DNA from: Psychrobacter sp. P11G3
Lineage (GTDB): Bacteria > Pseudomonadota > Gammaproteobacteria > Pseudomonadales > Moraxellaceae
Length of the DNA stretch: 64,000 bases
Assembly (NCBI RefSeq): GCF_001435845.1
Contig: NZ_CM003596.1
Span: 1,364,001-1,428,000, forward strand
Direction of reading: 5' to 3'
In this document: positions 17,709 to 27,090 of the stretch, in pieces
How the letters are laid out: each line of letters opens with the position of its first letter
Position numbering within the stretch: the first letter of the stretch is position 1
Position numbers and translations under genes: made by a program
Notes under the pieces: generated by a model
Seen by the model: only the letters and a program-made list of their open reading frames with translations
What the model was told of the DNA's origin: nothing
The model's database searches: none

Positions 17709-18826
17709 TATTTTGCCTCTTTACTGTCAGTACCAGTATCACCCTCAGCAATTTTGCCATGCACGCGAACACGGCTAATACCACCATCTGGGAAGATATT
17801 GACCCGAATATGCGTGATAGGTTGGTCTATCTTAAGCTTATCTTTACTAAAAGTATGAACGTCGTCAGCGTTGGTTTTTTGTGGTGCAAGCAAAGTCTCC
17901 CAAAACATACTCTGAGTTACTAAAGTTTGCTCTGGTGTATTTGGTGAGTAGACGGCTTGGATCGAGACCTTATCAGGATAATTGCCTTTAAAGTGAGCAG
18001 TATCTATCTCGATGGAATCAACGATACCTGCTTGACCTAGCGCAATGATGCACCAGTCATTGCCTGGCTCACGGCGACGACGAGTCTCCCAACCATCACC
18101 CATATTAGGCGCTTTAGTTGGTAGTAGTAAATTACTAGCCGCACCAAAATGCGCGTCGTTACTAGCAATCGCACGACCACCATTTAATGCGCCTGCCAAG
18201 TCAAGCATCTCGCCTTGTGTATTTAGGCTGGCATCAAGTTGGATATCACCATAAACGCGTAGTCGGGCAACGCCGCCATCTGGATAAATGTTTAAACGAA
18301 TATGGGTTACCGTTTGCCCATGATCAATCTCGATAAGCTCATGATTGTGCCCTTGCAGCGGGGTCATACCTACTAGCGCCTGCCAATTTTTATTGTCCCA
18401 ATCTTCTTTGCTTAGACTAGTAAGTTCAGCTTCATCTTGCTGCAGCAGCTCGGGCGCGTACAAGGCATCGACACTAGCTGAAGAGGGAAAGTTACCCGTA
18501 AAGTGACTGGTATCAATATCAAGACCAGCAATTTTGGTTGGGCGAGCAAGCTGGATAACTAAATAATCGTAACCCAAGTGGCGCTTGCGACGAGTTTCCC
18601 AGCCATCCATCCACTTACCGTTGTCATCGAATTTACCCACGACAAAGATAGGTGCATCAGGATTTAGAATACGGCTTTTATCCGCAAAAAAATCGTCGGT
18701 GGCGAATAGTGATTTCGCCCCCAAGCGACTGTCAGCGACGTTTGATTTTTTGGTAAATGCTGGCAGGGCATCAGGTAGATTATTTGCGGAGATAATTTGT
18801 CCAACTTCTGAAGTGTTTTGACTCAC
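17708..18826 (-). CDS. alc: allantoicase
   Basis: Allantoicase hydrolyses allantoate to ureidoglycolate and urea. The 372-residue protein is made of two tandem copies of the allantoicase domain. [20 protein letters not shown] and [20 protein letters not shown] mark the two copies, as do the paired [20 protein letters not shown] and [20 protein letters not shown] segments. The start is GTG 18826 after AAGGAAT. Upstream neighbour puuE is 119 bp away. Using allantoicase with AllA yields two ureas per purine; no urease genes are in the window. Confidence 0.95.
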   Translation of the reverse strand: MSQNTSEVGQIISANNLPDALPAFTKKSNVADSRLGAKSLFATDDFFADKSRILNPDAPIFVVGKFDDNGKWMDGWETRRKRHLGYDYLVIQLARPTKIAGLDIDTSHFTGNFPSSASVDALYAPELLQQDEAELTSLSKEDWDNKNWQALVGMTPLQGHNHELIEIDHGQTVTHIRLNIYPDGGVARLRVYGDIQLDASLNTQGEMLDLAGALNGGRAIASNDAHFGAASNLLLPTKAPNMGDGWETRRRREPGNDWCIIALGQAGIVDSIEIDTAHFKGNYPDKVSIQAVYSPNTPEQTLVTQSMFWETLLAPQKTNADDVHTFSKDKLKIDQPITHIRVNIFPDGGISRVRVHGKIAEGDTGTDSKEAK

Positions 18827-18945
18827 AATGATTCCTTTTTCAATAATGGTGTGTATTAATAACGTATGGCTTATCTTATTTATTAATCTATGCTCATTAG
18901 CACGTGCTCAGCTAAGTAGAATGAGTACTAGGACGATAGCCTAGC

Positions 18946-19926
18946 TTACATCCAGTTAGCAGTGTTGTCTGACGTAGCAGGATGGTTTTCGTACCAGTGT
19001 TTAGCGATATCATCACGGCGGCATATCCATACATCAGGCTTACTGGTGATATATTGCAAAAACTGCTTTAGCGCTTTGATGCGTCCTGCACGTCCGATAA
19101 TGCGACAATGCAAGCCAATAGTCAGCATTTTAGGGGTGTGTGCGCCTTCTTCGTATAAGGTATCAAAGCTGTCTTTTAGATATTGATAAAATGGTTCGGC
19201 ATGAGTGAACCCTGGGCTAGACGAAAAACGCATGTCATTGGTCTCGAGGCTATAAGGTATGACCAAATGTGGTTTGCGCGTGATGACATTGCCGTCTTGG
19301 ACCTTTACATTGAGCCAATACGGTAACTCATCACCGTACGAGTCAGAGTCATAGGTATAGCCGCCTTGCTCGGCGACCAGTTCACGAGTATTTGGACTAT
19401 CACGTCCTGTATACCAGCCGAGAGGTTGACCACCGAGCATACGTTGAAATATTTGGGTGGCACAGCGAATGTGTTCGCGCTCCGTTTCACGGTACATATC
19501 CTGATAAGTGATCCAGCGTAGACCATGACTGGCAATCTCATGACCGTCTTCTAATACACGCTCGATAATATGCGGTGTTTTTTCAGCAGCGGCGGCACAG
19601 GTAAACGTGGTTATAGGAATACCATAATCTTTAAAGACATCTAATACACGCCATATACCGACACGGCTACCGTATTCGAATGCAGATTCAATAGACTGGT
19701 GACGGTTGTTAAATTCTGGTGTGCCCAAAATATCAGACAAAAAACGCTCTGATTGACCATCGCCATGGATGACGCTATTTTCTGCCCCTTCTTCGATATT
19801 TAATACAAACTGTACGGCGATTTTTGCGCCACCTGGCCAGTTCGCTTTTGGTGGATTGCCAGCATAGCCTTTTAGGTCGCGGGGATACGTGCTCAGATCA
19901 AAGTCACTGGTAATTTTTTTGCTCAT
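18946..19926 (-). CDS. puuE: allantoinase PuuE (polysaccharide-deacetylase type)
   Basis: PuuE opens the allantoin ring to allantoate without the metal-amidohydrolase fold of AllB. The 326-residue sequence is of the PuuE family: YPRDLKGYAGNPPKANWPGG, VQFVLNIEEGAENS, TFTCAAAAEKTPHIIERVL, GHEIASHGLRW, GWYTGRDSPNTRELVAEQGG and LTIGLHCRIIGRAGR. The ASHG and LHCR segments correspond to deacetylase-fold motifs. GGAAT precedes ATG 19926. It sits between puuD and alc, exactly the step order of the pathway. Confidence 0.93.
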   Translation of the reverse strand: MSKKITSDFDLSTYPRDLKGYAGNPPKANWPGGAKIAVQFVLNIEEGAENSVIHGDGQSERFLSDILGTPEFNNRHQSIESAFEYGSRVGIWRVLDVFKDYGIPITTFTCAAAAEKTPHIIERVLEDGHEIASHGLRWITYQDMYRETEREHIRCATQIFQRMLGGQPLGWYTGRDSPNTRELVAEQGGYTYDSDSYGDELPYWLNVKVQDGNVITRKPHLVIPYSLETNDMRFSSSPGFTHAEPFYQYLKDSFDTLYEEGAHTPKMLTIGLHCRIIGRAGRIKALKQFLQYITSKPDVWICRRDDIAKHWYENHPATSDNTANWM

Positions 19927-20007
19927 TATCTATATTCCTATATCTCTTAGAGCCTTAGATATTTATTAAAATATTGCTCGTAAAGGACAGTTATTTTTTA
20001 TCACAAA

Positions 20008-21339
20008 TTAAAGTGATGATGCATAGGCTACGAGCTGTTGGCGCTCGGCATCAGTCAACTGAGTAATATTACCAAGCGGCATATAGCCAGTCTGTACCGC
20101 AGTGACGATTTTCGCTTTATGAATTTTTAAGTCTTCTGGTGTTTGCAAAATAATACCTGCTGGCGGCGCGGCGAAGCCTTGTTGCGTCGGTTGTACCGCA
20201 TGACAAGTACTACAGCGCGTATGCACGACATTCATCATAGCGTCATCTGCTGACGCGCTCACGGGTACGGCTTCAGCAGTAGCTGCATCAGTGCTAATAC
20301 TGTTATTAGCATTAGCAACGGTATCAGTGCTTGAGTCAGTAGTCGTGCTTGTAGCTATGGGGGTGCTATCAGTTGTCGTAGGTGCTACTGAGGCAGAAGC
20401 AGGCATTGCAGGTGCTGGCTCAATAGGCTCAGGTCGCATCCAAATAATTAATAATACGGTTAATACGGCTGGAATAACCAAGTAGCGTGGTTTTTTATGA
20501 CCCAAATGCTTTTGGTTAAAGTAATGACGGGCAGTCGCGGTAATGATACCGACGAAGACCAATACCAACCAACCTTTCTCATGAGCATACATCATTGGGT
20601 AATGGTTGCTGATCATGGTAAAAATCAGCGGTAGGGTAAAATAATTATTCATCAGTGAGCGGTTTTTGGCTTGTAATGCCAATTCAGCCACTTCTTTACC
20701 CGGTTTTTCGCCGCGCCGCACACAATCAACGAGCGCACGCTGAGCCGGCATAATACCGAAGAATACGTTACCTACCATCACCGTGCCCAAAATAGCACCG
20801 ATATGTATAAATGAGGCGCGATCACTAAACAGCTGATAAGAACCCCAGCTCGCGATGACCAGTAAGATAAAAATTAGCGTACTAAAGATAAACGCGTTTT
20901 TACCCAAATGACTGCGCACGATCACTTCATAAATGAAGTAACTACCAAACAAGAAAAGCAAGCTGGTGGCAATGGCACCGATACTGGTAAAAGGTACTTT
21001 GCTTGGGTCAATTAGGTAGGCAGTTGCATTGGCATAATAGACGATAGACATCATCGCCGCACCCGTCAGCCAAGTGGTATAAGCTTCCCACTTAAACCAA
21101 TGTAGCGTCTTTGGCATCTCTTCGGGTTCGAGTTTGTATTTGGCAATTTCATAAAACCCGCCACCATGGACGGCCCAAAGATCACCCGAAATGCCTTTGT
21201 CTGTTTTCCACTGTGGCGGTTTGCGTAGGCTTAGATCTAGCCACACAAAATAAAACGATGCACCAATCCATGCTACCCCAGCGATAACATGAAACCAGCG
21301 GAAAAATAAACTCAACCATTCGAGAAGATAGGCGCCCAT
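20008..21339 (-). CDS. puuD: membrane-bound cytochrome-c urate oxidase PuuD
   Basis: PuuD oxidises urate to 5-hydroxyisourate and passes electrons to the respiratory chain, so it should not release hydrogen peroxide as soluble uricase does. The first about 300 residues hold about eight hydrophobic helices with family segments (FFRWFHVIAGVAWIGASFYF, WAVHGGGFYEIAKYK, NNYFTLPLIFTMISNHYPMM). A linker of about 60 residues is rich in Ala, Ser and Thr. The C-terminal cytochrome c domain has the heme motif CSTCH and a likely distal Met in GYMPLGN. Length 443. AAAGGA precedes ATG 21339. The family was characterised in Agrobacterium; assignment here rests on both domains being present. Confidence 0.93.
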   Translation of the reverse strand: MGAYLLEWLSLFFRWFHVIAGVAWIGASFYFVWLDLSLRKPPQWKTDKGISGDLWAVHGGGFYEIAKYKLEPEEMPKTLHWFKWEAYTTWLTGAAMMSIVYYANATAYLIDPSKVPFTSIGAIATSLLFLFGSYFIYEVIVRSHLGKNAFIFSTLIFILLVIASWGSYQLFSDRASFIHIGAILGTVMVGNVFFGIMPAQRALVDCVRRGEKPGKEVAELALQAKNRSLMNNYFTLPLIFTMISNHYPMMYAHEKGWLVLVFVGIITATARHYFNQKHLGHKKPRYLVIPAVLTVLLIIWMRPEPIEPAPAMPASASVAPTTTDSTPIATSTTTDSSTDTVANANNSISTDAATAEAVPVSASADDAMMNVVHTRCSTCHAVQPTQQGFAAPPAGIILQTPEDLKIHKAKIVTAVQTGYMPLGNITQLTDAERQQLVAYASSL

Positions 21340-21450
21340 GTAATAAATGTCCTTTAATATGACAGTGTCTTAATAAAATGTCTTGGTAATTTCTTTTGAT
21401 AGTATTTCTTGAAAACTAATAACAAAGCAGAGAGCTAAACAACGCTAGAG

Positions 21451-21819
21451 CTACGATCCGCGATAGGTGCTATAACCGTGCGCACTAAGCAGAAGCGGCA
21501 CGTGATAATGACTGGCATCGTTTACTACAAAGTCGATAACCACTTGCGGGTAAAATGCTGTCAGCTGCTGAGCATCAAAATAAGACTGAGTATCGAACGT
21601 TACGGTATAGCGGCCAATATTTAGCTGACGCTCTGTGCTATCGATAGCTGTATCAAACTGCCAAGCGTCTGGTGTGACACGGCCATCACTATTGGTTGTA
21701 CCATGCGCTAGTAATGTGGCGACACCATTGTCTTGTACGCGGTGTAAGGTAACGGCGACATCAGCCGCAGGTTTGCCAAGATGAGTGTCTAAGATATGTG
21801 ATGATAGGGTGGCAGACAT
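21451..21819 (-). CDS. hiuH: 5-hydroxyisourate hydrolase (transthyretin-like)
   Basis: HiuH hydrolyses 5-hydroxyisourate, the PuuD product, to OHCU. The 122-residue protein has the transthyretin-related features: LSSHILDTHLGKPAADVAVTL near the N-terminus, a central GRYTVTFDTQSYF and the diagnostic C-terminal tetrapeptide YRGS, with His and Arg residues of the active site present. AAAGGAAG precedes ATG 21819. Probably cotranscribed with uraD (66 bp upstream) and puuD (111 bp downstream). Also called uraH or pucM. Confidence 0.93.
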   Translation of the reverse strand: MSATLSSHILDTHLGKPAADVAVTLHRVQDNGVATLLAHGTTNSDGRVTPDAWQFDTAIDSTERQLNIGRYTVTFDTQSYFDAQQLTAFYPQVVIDFVVNDASHYHVPLLLSAHGYSTYRGS

Positions 21820-21884
21820 AATGCTTCCTTTAAATTTGTGAGAAATATAAATCGGGTGAAAATGCTAGTCTAACTTTGCGACTA

Positions 21885-22418
21885 CTATTTGGTTGTCTCA
21901 GCATTACCTAGTAATTTAGTTAAACGTAGACGCGTAATTTTATTTTGCTCAGCGGCTGCATTTGCCAGTTCAGTAGCACGATCATTAGGCAGGCGCGCTA
22001 ATAACAGATCCAGCATTTGCTGTGCGCTTTTGCCCGTCGCAAAGACAATAAAAATAAAACCAAATTTATCGAGATAGTCTCGATTGCCTTTGGCAAGTGC
22101 TTCGAGGACTTCATCTGCTGCATCGTTAGCGCCTGATTGTTCATGTGCGGCGCTACTTTGTGTGTTGCGATATTTTTCTTTTAGAGATGCCACATTGCCG
22201 ATTTGCGGATGCCCATCAAACGCTTCTAATAAGTTAGCCTCATCATTTTGCACTTTGTTCCAGATAGCGTCGCTACTTGCTAGCAGTGCATCAACGTCTG
22301 CAAAAGGGCGGGCGTCTGCAAGCTTATAGGCCCAGCTTTTACTGGTGCAGCAAGTCACTAACTGGGCGATGGCGACTTCTTGTGATAAATCGTTGAATTG
22401 CGCTAAGGTTAAGCTCAC
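21885..22418 (-). CDS. uraD: OHCU decarboxylase
   Basis: UraD decarboxylates 2-oxo-4-hydroxy-4-carboxy-5-ureidoimidazoline to S-allantoin. The 177-residue protein shows the family core: a CC-containing N-terminal helix region, ADARPFADVDALL, AFDGHPQIGNVASLKEKY with the catalytic His, SAAHEQSGA, LAKGNRDYLDKFGFIFIVFATGKSAQQML and ITRLRLTKLL. The start is GTG 22418 with AAAAGGAT at a spacing of 8. First gene of the leftward block; its promoter should lie in the divergent region shared with the TetR regulator. Confidence 0.94.
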   Translation of the reverse strand: MSLTLAQFNDLSQEVAIAQLVTCCTSKSWAYKLADARPFADVDALLASSDAIWNKVQNDEANLLEAFDGHPQIGNVASLKEKYRNTQSSAAHEQSGANDAADEVLEALAKGNRDYLDKFGFIFIVFATGKSAQQMLDLLLARLPNDRATELANAAAEQNKITRLRLTKLLGNAETTK

Positions 22419-22941
22419 GATGACATCCTTTTCTAATAGGGTAGCCCGCTATCTGTATCGGGCGATAAATGTTTGATAGAGGTTTATACCTTATGATTAT
22501 TTGCATAAACTTATAGGTATAAGTAGTAATCTTGATAAGCAGCGGCTGTTTCAGCTTTATGGATGATTTGATTAAGCTAGCAGCTATTAATTGGCTTAAA
22601 ATCAAAAGCCAGTAATCTATGTGTTCGTAGTCAAACCTTTGGCGCTTATATACGCTTTGCGTAATTTCAAGTTATAGTGAACTGACAATATGAAACAGAT
22701 TTGCTAAGGAAACACTGATATTTTGGCCGTCTAAAACGTCTGGCAAGAGGTAGTTAATGACGGCGTAATTGATTTACAGTTCCCATTTTGCTAAAACCTG
22801 ACTAATTGGTCAACTGTTTTATGCGAAATATTTTTATTTAACAGGTTATGCTGCTCAAATCTATGTGTTTATATAATAATACATAGCAAAATATAGCGAC
22901 TATTTTGTCGAACCTGTCTCTTAGAGTGAGATACCACTGCT
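22419..22941. other. uraD-regulator divergent intergenic region
   Basis: 523 bp without a credible gene. It holds the operator at 22796-22812, and a candidate rightward promoter TTGGTC (22806-22811), 17 bp, TATTTT (22829-22834) whose -35 lies inside that operator. No second operator copy is visible nearer uraD, so control of the leftward block from here is not shown. Confidence 0.5.
22796..22812. promoter_or_regulatory. RutR-like operator upstream of the TetR-family regulator
   Basis: ACCTGACTAATTGGTCA is identical over 17 bp to the reverse complement of the permease-upstream site at 25348-25367. Its palindromic core at 22799-22812 matches the RutR consensus except for one base. It overlaps a likely -35 box 130 bp before the regulator start, suggesting autorepression. 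Confidence 0.7.
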
Positions 22942-23607
22942 ATGACTCAAAACAATCAAAAGGAAGAAACCTCAGTGACTGATACGCCCTCGCACCGTAG
23001 CCAACAAGCCATTCGCGCACAGAATCAAGCGCTTATCTTAGCGGCAGCTGAAGAAGAGTTTGTGCTCCAAAGCTATCGCGGCGCTACGATGCAGGGCATT
23101 GCCGATAGGGCAGGCTTACCCAAAGCCAATGTCCACTATTACTTTAAAAATAAAAAAAACCTCTACATGGCAGTGCTGCGTTCGATCATTCAAGAATGGA
23201 ACGAAGGCTTGGTAACTATGACGGTAGATAGCGACCCAAAAACAGTCATCGAAAAATTCGTCCGTACCAAGCTACATCAGGCATTTGTCAATCCAAGTCG
23301 CCATAAGTTGTTTGCGATTGAAGTCATCGGTGGTGCACCGCATTTGCATGAATTTATGTCCACTACGATGAAGGAGTGGGTACACGATAAAGCGCAGGTA
23401 ATGAAAGAGTGGCACAAGCAAGGAAAAATTGGGATTACTGATCCTCTACAACTACTGATTTTGATTTGGGCGACTACCCAACGTTATGCTGAATTCGAGA
23501 TTGAAATCGTTGGATTAATGGATAAGACGGCGTATGACGCAGCAGATGAAGCACGTGCGGCAGACTTTCTGGTGCCTTTTATTTTAAAAGGCTGTGGCCT
23601 TGAATAA
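22942..23607 (+). CDS. RutR-like TetR-family regulator of purine catabolism genes
   Basis: A 221-residue TetR-family protein. The helix-turn-helix domain is at about 30-75 (MQGIADRAGLPKANVHYYFKNKKNLYMAVL). The ligand domain closely resembles E. coli RutR (KLFAIEVIGGAPHLHEFM, GKIGITDPLQLLILIWATTQRYAEFEIEI). RutR senses uracil and controls pyrimidine and some purine genes. Here the neighbours and the matching palindromes point to control of xanthine and urate genes, so the ligand may be a purine or purine breakdown product; that is inference. An N-terminal tail of about 25 residues precedes the HTH. I withhold the symbol because the ligand is unknown. Confidence 0.85.
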   Translation: MTQNNQKEETSVTDTPSHRSQQAIRAQNQALILAAAEEEFVLQSYRGATMQGIADRAGLPKANVHYYFKNKKNLYMAVLRSIIQEWNEGLVTMTVDSDPKTVIEKFVRTKLHQAFVNPSRHKLFAIEVIGGAPHLHEFMSTTMKEWVHDKAQVMKEWHKQGKIGITDPLQLLILIWATTQRYAEFEIEIVGLMDKTAYDAADEARAADFLVPFILKGCGLE

Positions 23608-23666
23608 TGACAAGGTACCTATTTGACAGGGTGCCTATTTAATAAGTCAGGTGCTTAATCAGCGAA

Positions 23667-23697
23667 GTGCACAGATTATTTCTATTTTTCTGTGCAC
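23667..23697. other. hairpin between converging regulator and permease genes
   Basis: GTGCACAGA and TCTGTGCAC form a 9-bp stem around 13 bases. There is no T tract on either side, so it is not a standard intrinsic terminator, but its position between converging genes suggests a transcript end. Confidence 0.4.
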
Positions 23698-23749
23698 CTC
23701 GTTTACGGCGAAACACTTCGATATGTTCAGCCCTAGCTTGTGTTTAGCA

Positions 23750-25156
23750 TTAAGCGACTTCTTGCGTTGGTTCTAATTTGTCTTTTGCATGCTGTGCTTT
23801 GGTATCAAACTCGATGCCATAGTTTTGAGGTAAAATCATATCAAGGGTGATGGCCACAATCCCTGCCATCGTTACCGCTGAGCCAAAGATATTCTGAAAG
23901 AACTGGGGCGTTTGTGACAGTACATCAGGGACAAAGGCGATACCCGTTGCCAGACCCAGTGAGGTGGCAATGATTAAGACATTACGATGCGTGAATTGCA
24001 CGGTAGATAAGATACGAATACCAGCAGTCGCTACCGTCGCAAACATCAGTAGCGTGACGCCGCCAACGACAGGCTTCGGTAACTGCGTAAAAATAGCACC
24101 AAGGACAGGGAATAGCCCCATCAGGCATAAGAGGCCGCCAACATAGAAACCCACGTAGCGACTGGCAATACCCGTCATTTGGATCACACCGTTGTTTTGG
24201 CTAAAGGTTGTCACAGGGAAGGTATTGAATATCGCCGCAATCAGAGAGTTAACACCATCTCCTAGTACACCGCCTTTGATGCGTTTCTCATAGAGAGGGC
24301 CTTTGATCGGTTCACCTGATATCATTGAGGTAGCCGTCAGATCGCCTGAGGTCTCGATACTGGTAATGATGTACATAAAGGCAATAGGAATAAAAGCCTG
24401 CCAATCAAAACCAAAGCCATACTTAAAAGGGATTGGCACTGTAAAAAAAGCCGCTTCAGAAACCAGAGAAAAATCGATACGTCCCATAAATACGGCAGCG
24501 ATAAGGCCGAGCATCAAACCGATAAAGATGGCGCTTGAGCGAATGACTTTATTATTGATGATGCTAATCAATACGACACTTGCCAGCACACCACCGCCCA
24601 AAAGTAAGTTCGGAATACTACCAAAATCTTCAGCACCAAACCCGCCCGCTAAGTCAGTCAGACCTACTTTAGTTAATGACAAACCAATCGTGACAATCAC
24701 GCAGCCTGTAACAATAGGGCTCATAAAAGATTTGAGTTTGGTGATAAATTGACTCAAAAATATCTCAACAAATGCACCGAGAAATGAAACGCCAAAAATA
24801 ACGGATAATATCTCTTCTGGACCACCACCGCGGTTTTTTACCACAAACCCTGCTGTCAGTACCGCTGCCAAAAATCCAAAACTGGTGCCTTGTAATGCCA
24901 TGAGGCCAGACCCAATAGGGCCTACTTTACGAGTCTGAATAAAGGTTGCGACGCCAGATACTATCAATGACATACTGAGAAGGTAGGGGATATGCTCTCC
25001 TAAACCTAATGTGCCGCCTATGATAAGAGAGGGTGTGATGATACCTACAAACGCTGCAAGTACGTGCTGTATAGCACCTAAAAATGCTTTGATGGGGGTA
25101 GGACGGTCATGCAGTCTATACAGTAAATCGGTATTCGCTGGAATGTTTTCACTCAT
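23750..25156 (-). CDS. NCS2 family xanthine/urate permease
   Basis: A 468-residue nucleobase:cation symporter-2 protein with about 14 hydrophobic segments. The NCS2 signatures are IMYIITSIETSGDLTATSMI (conserved Glu in the ETSGD region) and TTFSQNNGVIQMTGIASRYV; the QNNGVIQ.TG.ASR form is typical of xanthine and urate carriers such as XanQ and PucJ/K rather than of uracil carriers. A very strong AGGAGG precedes ATG 25156. The 17-bp operator shared with the regulator lies about 190 bp upstream. It probably imports the substrate of XdhAB or PuuD; substrate choice between xanthine and urate cannot be read from the sequence. Confidence 0.88.
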   Translation of the reverse strand: MSENIPANTDLLYRLHDRPTPIKAFLGAIQHVLAAFVGIITPSLIIGGTLGLGEHIPYLLSMSLIVSGVATFIQTRKVGPIGSGLMALQGTSFGFLAAVLTAGFVVKNRGGGPEEILSVIFGVSFLGAFVEIFLSQFITKLKSFMSPIVTGCVIVTIGLSLTKVGLTDLAGGFGAEDFGSIPNLLLGGGVLASVVLISIINNKVIRSSAIFIGLMLGLIAAVFMGRIDFSLVSEAAFFTVPIPFKYGFGFDWQAFIPIAFMYIITSIETSGDLTATSMISGEPIKGPLYEKRIKGGVLGDGVNSLIAAIFNTFPVTTFSQNNGVIQMTGIASRYVGFYVGGLLCLMGLFPVLGAIFTQLPKPVVGGVTLLMFATVATAGIRILSTVQFTHRNVLIIATSLGLATGIAFVPDVLSQTPQFFQNIFGSAVTMAGIVAITLDMILPQNYGIEFDTKAQHAKDKLEPTQEVA

Positions 25157-25347
25157 GGTGGTTTCCTCCTAAAATAACTGCTTAGCACCCGCTTGACTGT
25201 AGATATTAGACAATGTGGTAGATCACGAGATCAAAGTTTTAACCCAATCTTCGACTTGTTTTTTATCGATGTAAACAATAGGGGTACGCATCCGTCTGTA
25301 AGATAAGTAATGAAAATAGCTAATATATGTTGGCTAATATTTGAACA

Positions 25348-25367
25348 ACCTGACCAATTAGTCAGGT
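25348..25367. promoter_or_regulatory. RutR-like operator upstream of the permease
   Basis: A 20-bp near-perfect palindrome, core TGACCAATTAGTCA (25351-25364) with ACC/GGT extending both arms. It shares 17 identical bases with the operator before the regulator gene. Confidence 0.7.
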
Positions 25368-25554
25368 CTATTTAGGGTATAGGTAAAATAAAAGCCATTG
25401 CAATGTTTTTTTTGGTACTAGTGCGTTTACAGGTTTGTTACGAAGGAGGGAGGGTTAAGTAACATTGAAAGGTAGATTAAAGACGAGGGGTGTTGACCAT
25501 TGAGAACAAATAAATACTAAGACCTATCGGCCTCTCTATTCCTGTTTTTTAATC

Positions 25555-25594
25555 AAAAAAAGCCCCAACCATATTCGTTATGGTTGGGGCTTTT
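25555..25594. terminator. terminator after tolB
   Basis: GCCCCAACCATA-TTCG-TTATGGTTGGGGC, with A and T tracts on both sides. It closes the leftward tolQRAB block directly after tolB. Confidence 0.92.
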
Positions 25595-25661
25595 ACAATT
25601 TTGCTTAACGGTTGATATTTATTCCACTATAACCAAAATTGCTACTTTGGTGGACGACCAG

Positions 25662-26954
25662 TTATTTTGGGCTTGATGACCATACGGGTGAGCGGATAAC
25701 GCCTTGTCCTGACTTACCAAACGCTTCGCCACCATTGAGGGACTTGATAGTCAGCACGCCTTTGCCGCCTTGGGTCGATGCGTAGACCACGCGTTTACCG
25801 TTTGGCGAGAAGCTTGGTGCTTCGTCGATACCTGTATTGCCAAGATTGGTAGTGATAGCACCATTACTATTCATAATAGCCGCTGAGCGTCCACTTAAAA
25901 AGGCAATTTGTGTACCGTCACTGCTAAACTGTGGACTGGTTGCATAACCACCGTTTGACACTTTAGTCGTTTGTCCTGTGGCAAACTCGTAGCGATAGAC
26001 TTGCGGCTTGTTAAAGCCAGTTTTATCACTGACAAACACAAAAGATTTGCCGTCTGGTGCATAGCTTGGTTGTACTTCACTGCTCGGTAAATTAGTGAGC
26101 CTTCTAGGTGTACCGCCGCTGGCGCTCATCTCATAGATATCAGCGCTACCTTCAAAGCTGCTAGAGAATAATATCTTGCTGCCATCAGGAGAGAACGAGG
26201 GGCTTAGGTTGCTACCTGAAAAAGGCGTCAGGGCAGTTGCGCCGCCACCACTGACGTTTTGCACGTAGATGACGGGATACGATTTTTCACGTTGTACTGA
26301 GTAGGCGATACGGTTACCATCAGGTGACCATGCTGGTGAAAAAATAGAGCCTGCGACTTCAGTAATGGTTCTAGCATTTTCGCCATCAGCGTCCATCACT
26401 TTGAGACGAGAGATCTTTTGTTTGCCAGTTCCTGTTTCTTCAATATAAGCAATGCGCCCTGAGAAATCCCCTGGAATACCAGTAATCAGCTCGTACACTT
26501 TGTCTGCGATGACATGACCGGCATAACGCATACTTTCTCTATTATTGTCGGCGGTTAGGCTTTGCTTGCCTTCTATCACGCGACCAGATTTGACATCGAT
26601 GACTTCATAATCGGTGATTATTTTGCCACGATTGGTACGCGTGCTACCGACGACCAGATACGGTATGCCCATGCTTTGCCAAACAGGTAATGTACCTGTC
26701 AGCTCTTTACTACTGTGCGGCTGCTGCGGTAGATCTTGATTGGTTACTTTTAGCTCAGTTTTACTCAAGTCATTTAATATAATCGGTGATAAGACAGAGT
26801 CACCCGCAAACGATACAAACGCGACTTGGTTTTGCTGAACAGGAATCTCATAGTCCAACTCTAGTACAACAGGTGCAGCGAGCACGCTTTGCGATATTAG
26901 CAATGCTGAAGTGCTGGCGAGTAACGATACTAGTAGTTTTTTGTGGGTACGCAT
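25662..26954 (-). CDS. tolB: Tol-Pal system beta-propeller protein TolB
   Basis: TolB is the periplasmic protein that links TolA to Pal and helps draw the outer membrane inward at division. The 430-residue protein has a Sec signal (MRTHKKLLVSLLASTSALL, cleavage after VLAA). An N-terminal domain follows (PYLVVGSTRTNRGKIITDYEV), then a TolB beta-propeller with repeated units (SPAWSPDGNRIAYSV, SPSFSPDGSKILFSSS, QPSYAPDGKSFVFVSD, SPQFSSDGTQIAFLSG, APSFSPNGKRVVYAS). GGAGCTCC precedes ATG 26954. Last gene of tolQ-tolR-tolA-tolB; no pal follows. Confidence 0.96.
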   Translation of the reverse strand: MRTHKKLLVSLLASTSALLISQSVLAAPVVLELDYEIPVQQNQVAFVSFAGDSVLSPIILNDLSKTELKVTNQDLPQQPHSSKELTGTLPVWQSMGIPYLVVGSTRTNRGKIITDYEVIDVKSGRVIEGKQSLTADNNRESMRYAGHVIADKVYELITGIPGDFSGRIAYIEETGTGKQKISRLKVMDADGENARTITEVAGSIFSPAWSPDGNRIAYSVQREKSYPVIYVQNVSGGGATALTPFSGSNLSPSFSPDGSKILFSSSFEGSADIYEMSASGGTPRRLTNLPSSEVQPSYAPDGKSFVFVSDKTGFNKPQVYRYEFATGQTTKVSNGGYATSPQFSSDGTQIAFLSGRSAAIMNSNGAITTNLGNTGIDEAPSFSPNGKRVVYASTQGGKGVLTIKSLNGGEAFGKSGQGVIRSPVWSSSPK

Positions 26955-27090
26955 GAGTAAATGGAGCTCCTAAAATTAGTATGATATTCATTTTTTATTT
27001 AATGAGACAAGCATCTAGATAAGGCAGCAACCTATGCGAGACAAGCCGCTTAACGTCACGTTACCAATATTACAAGAACCTAGCAACTGA

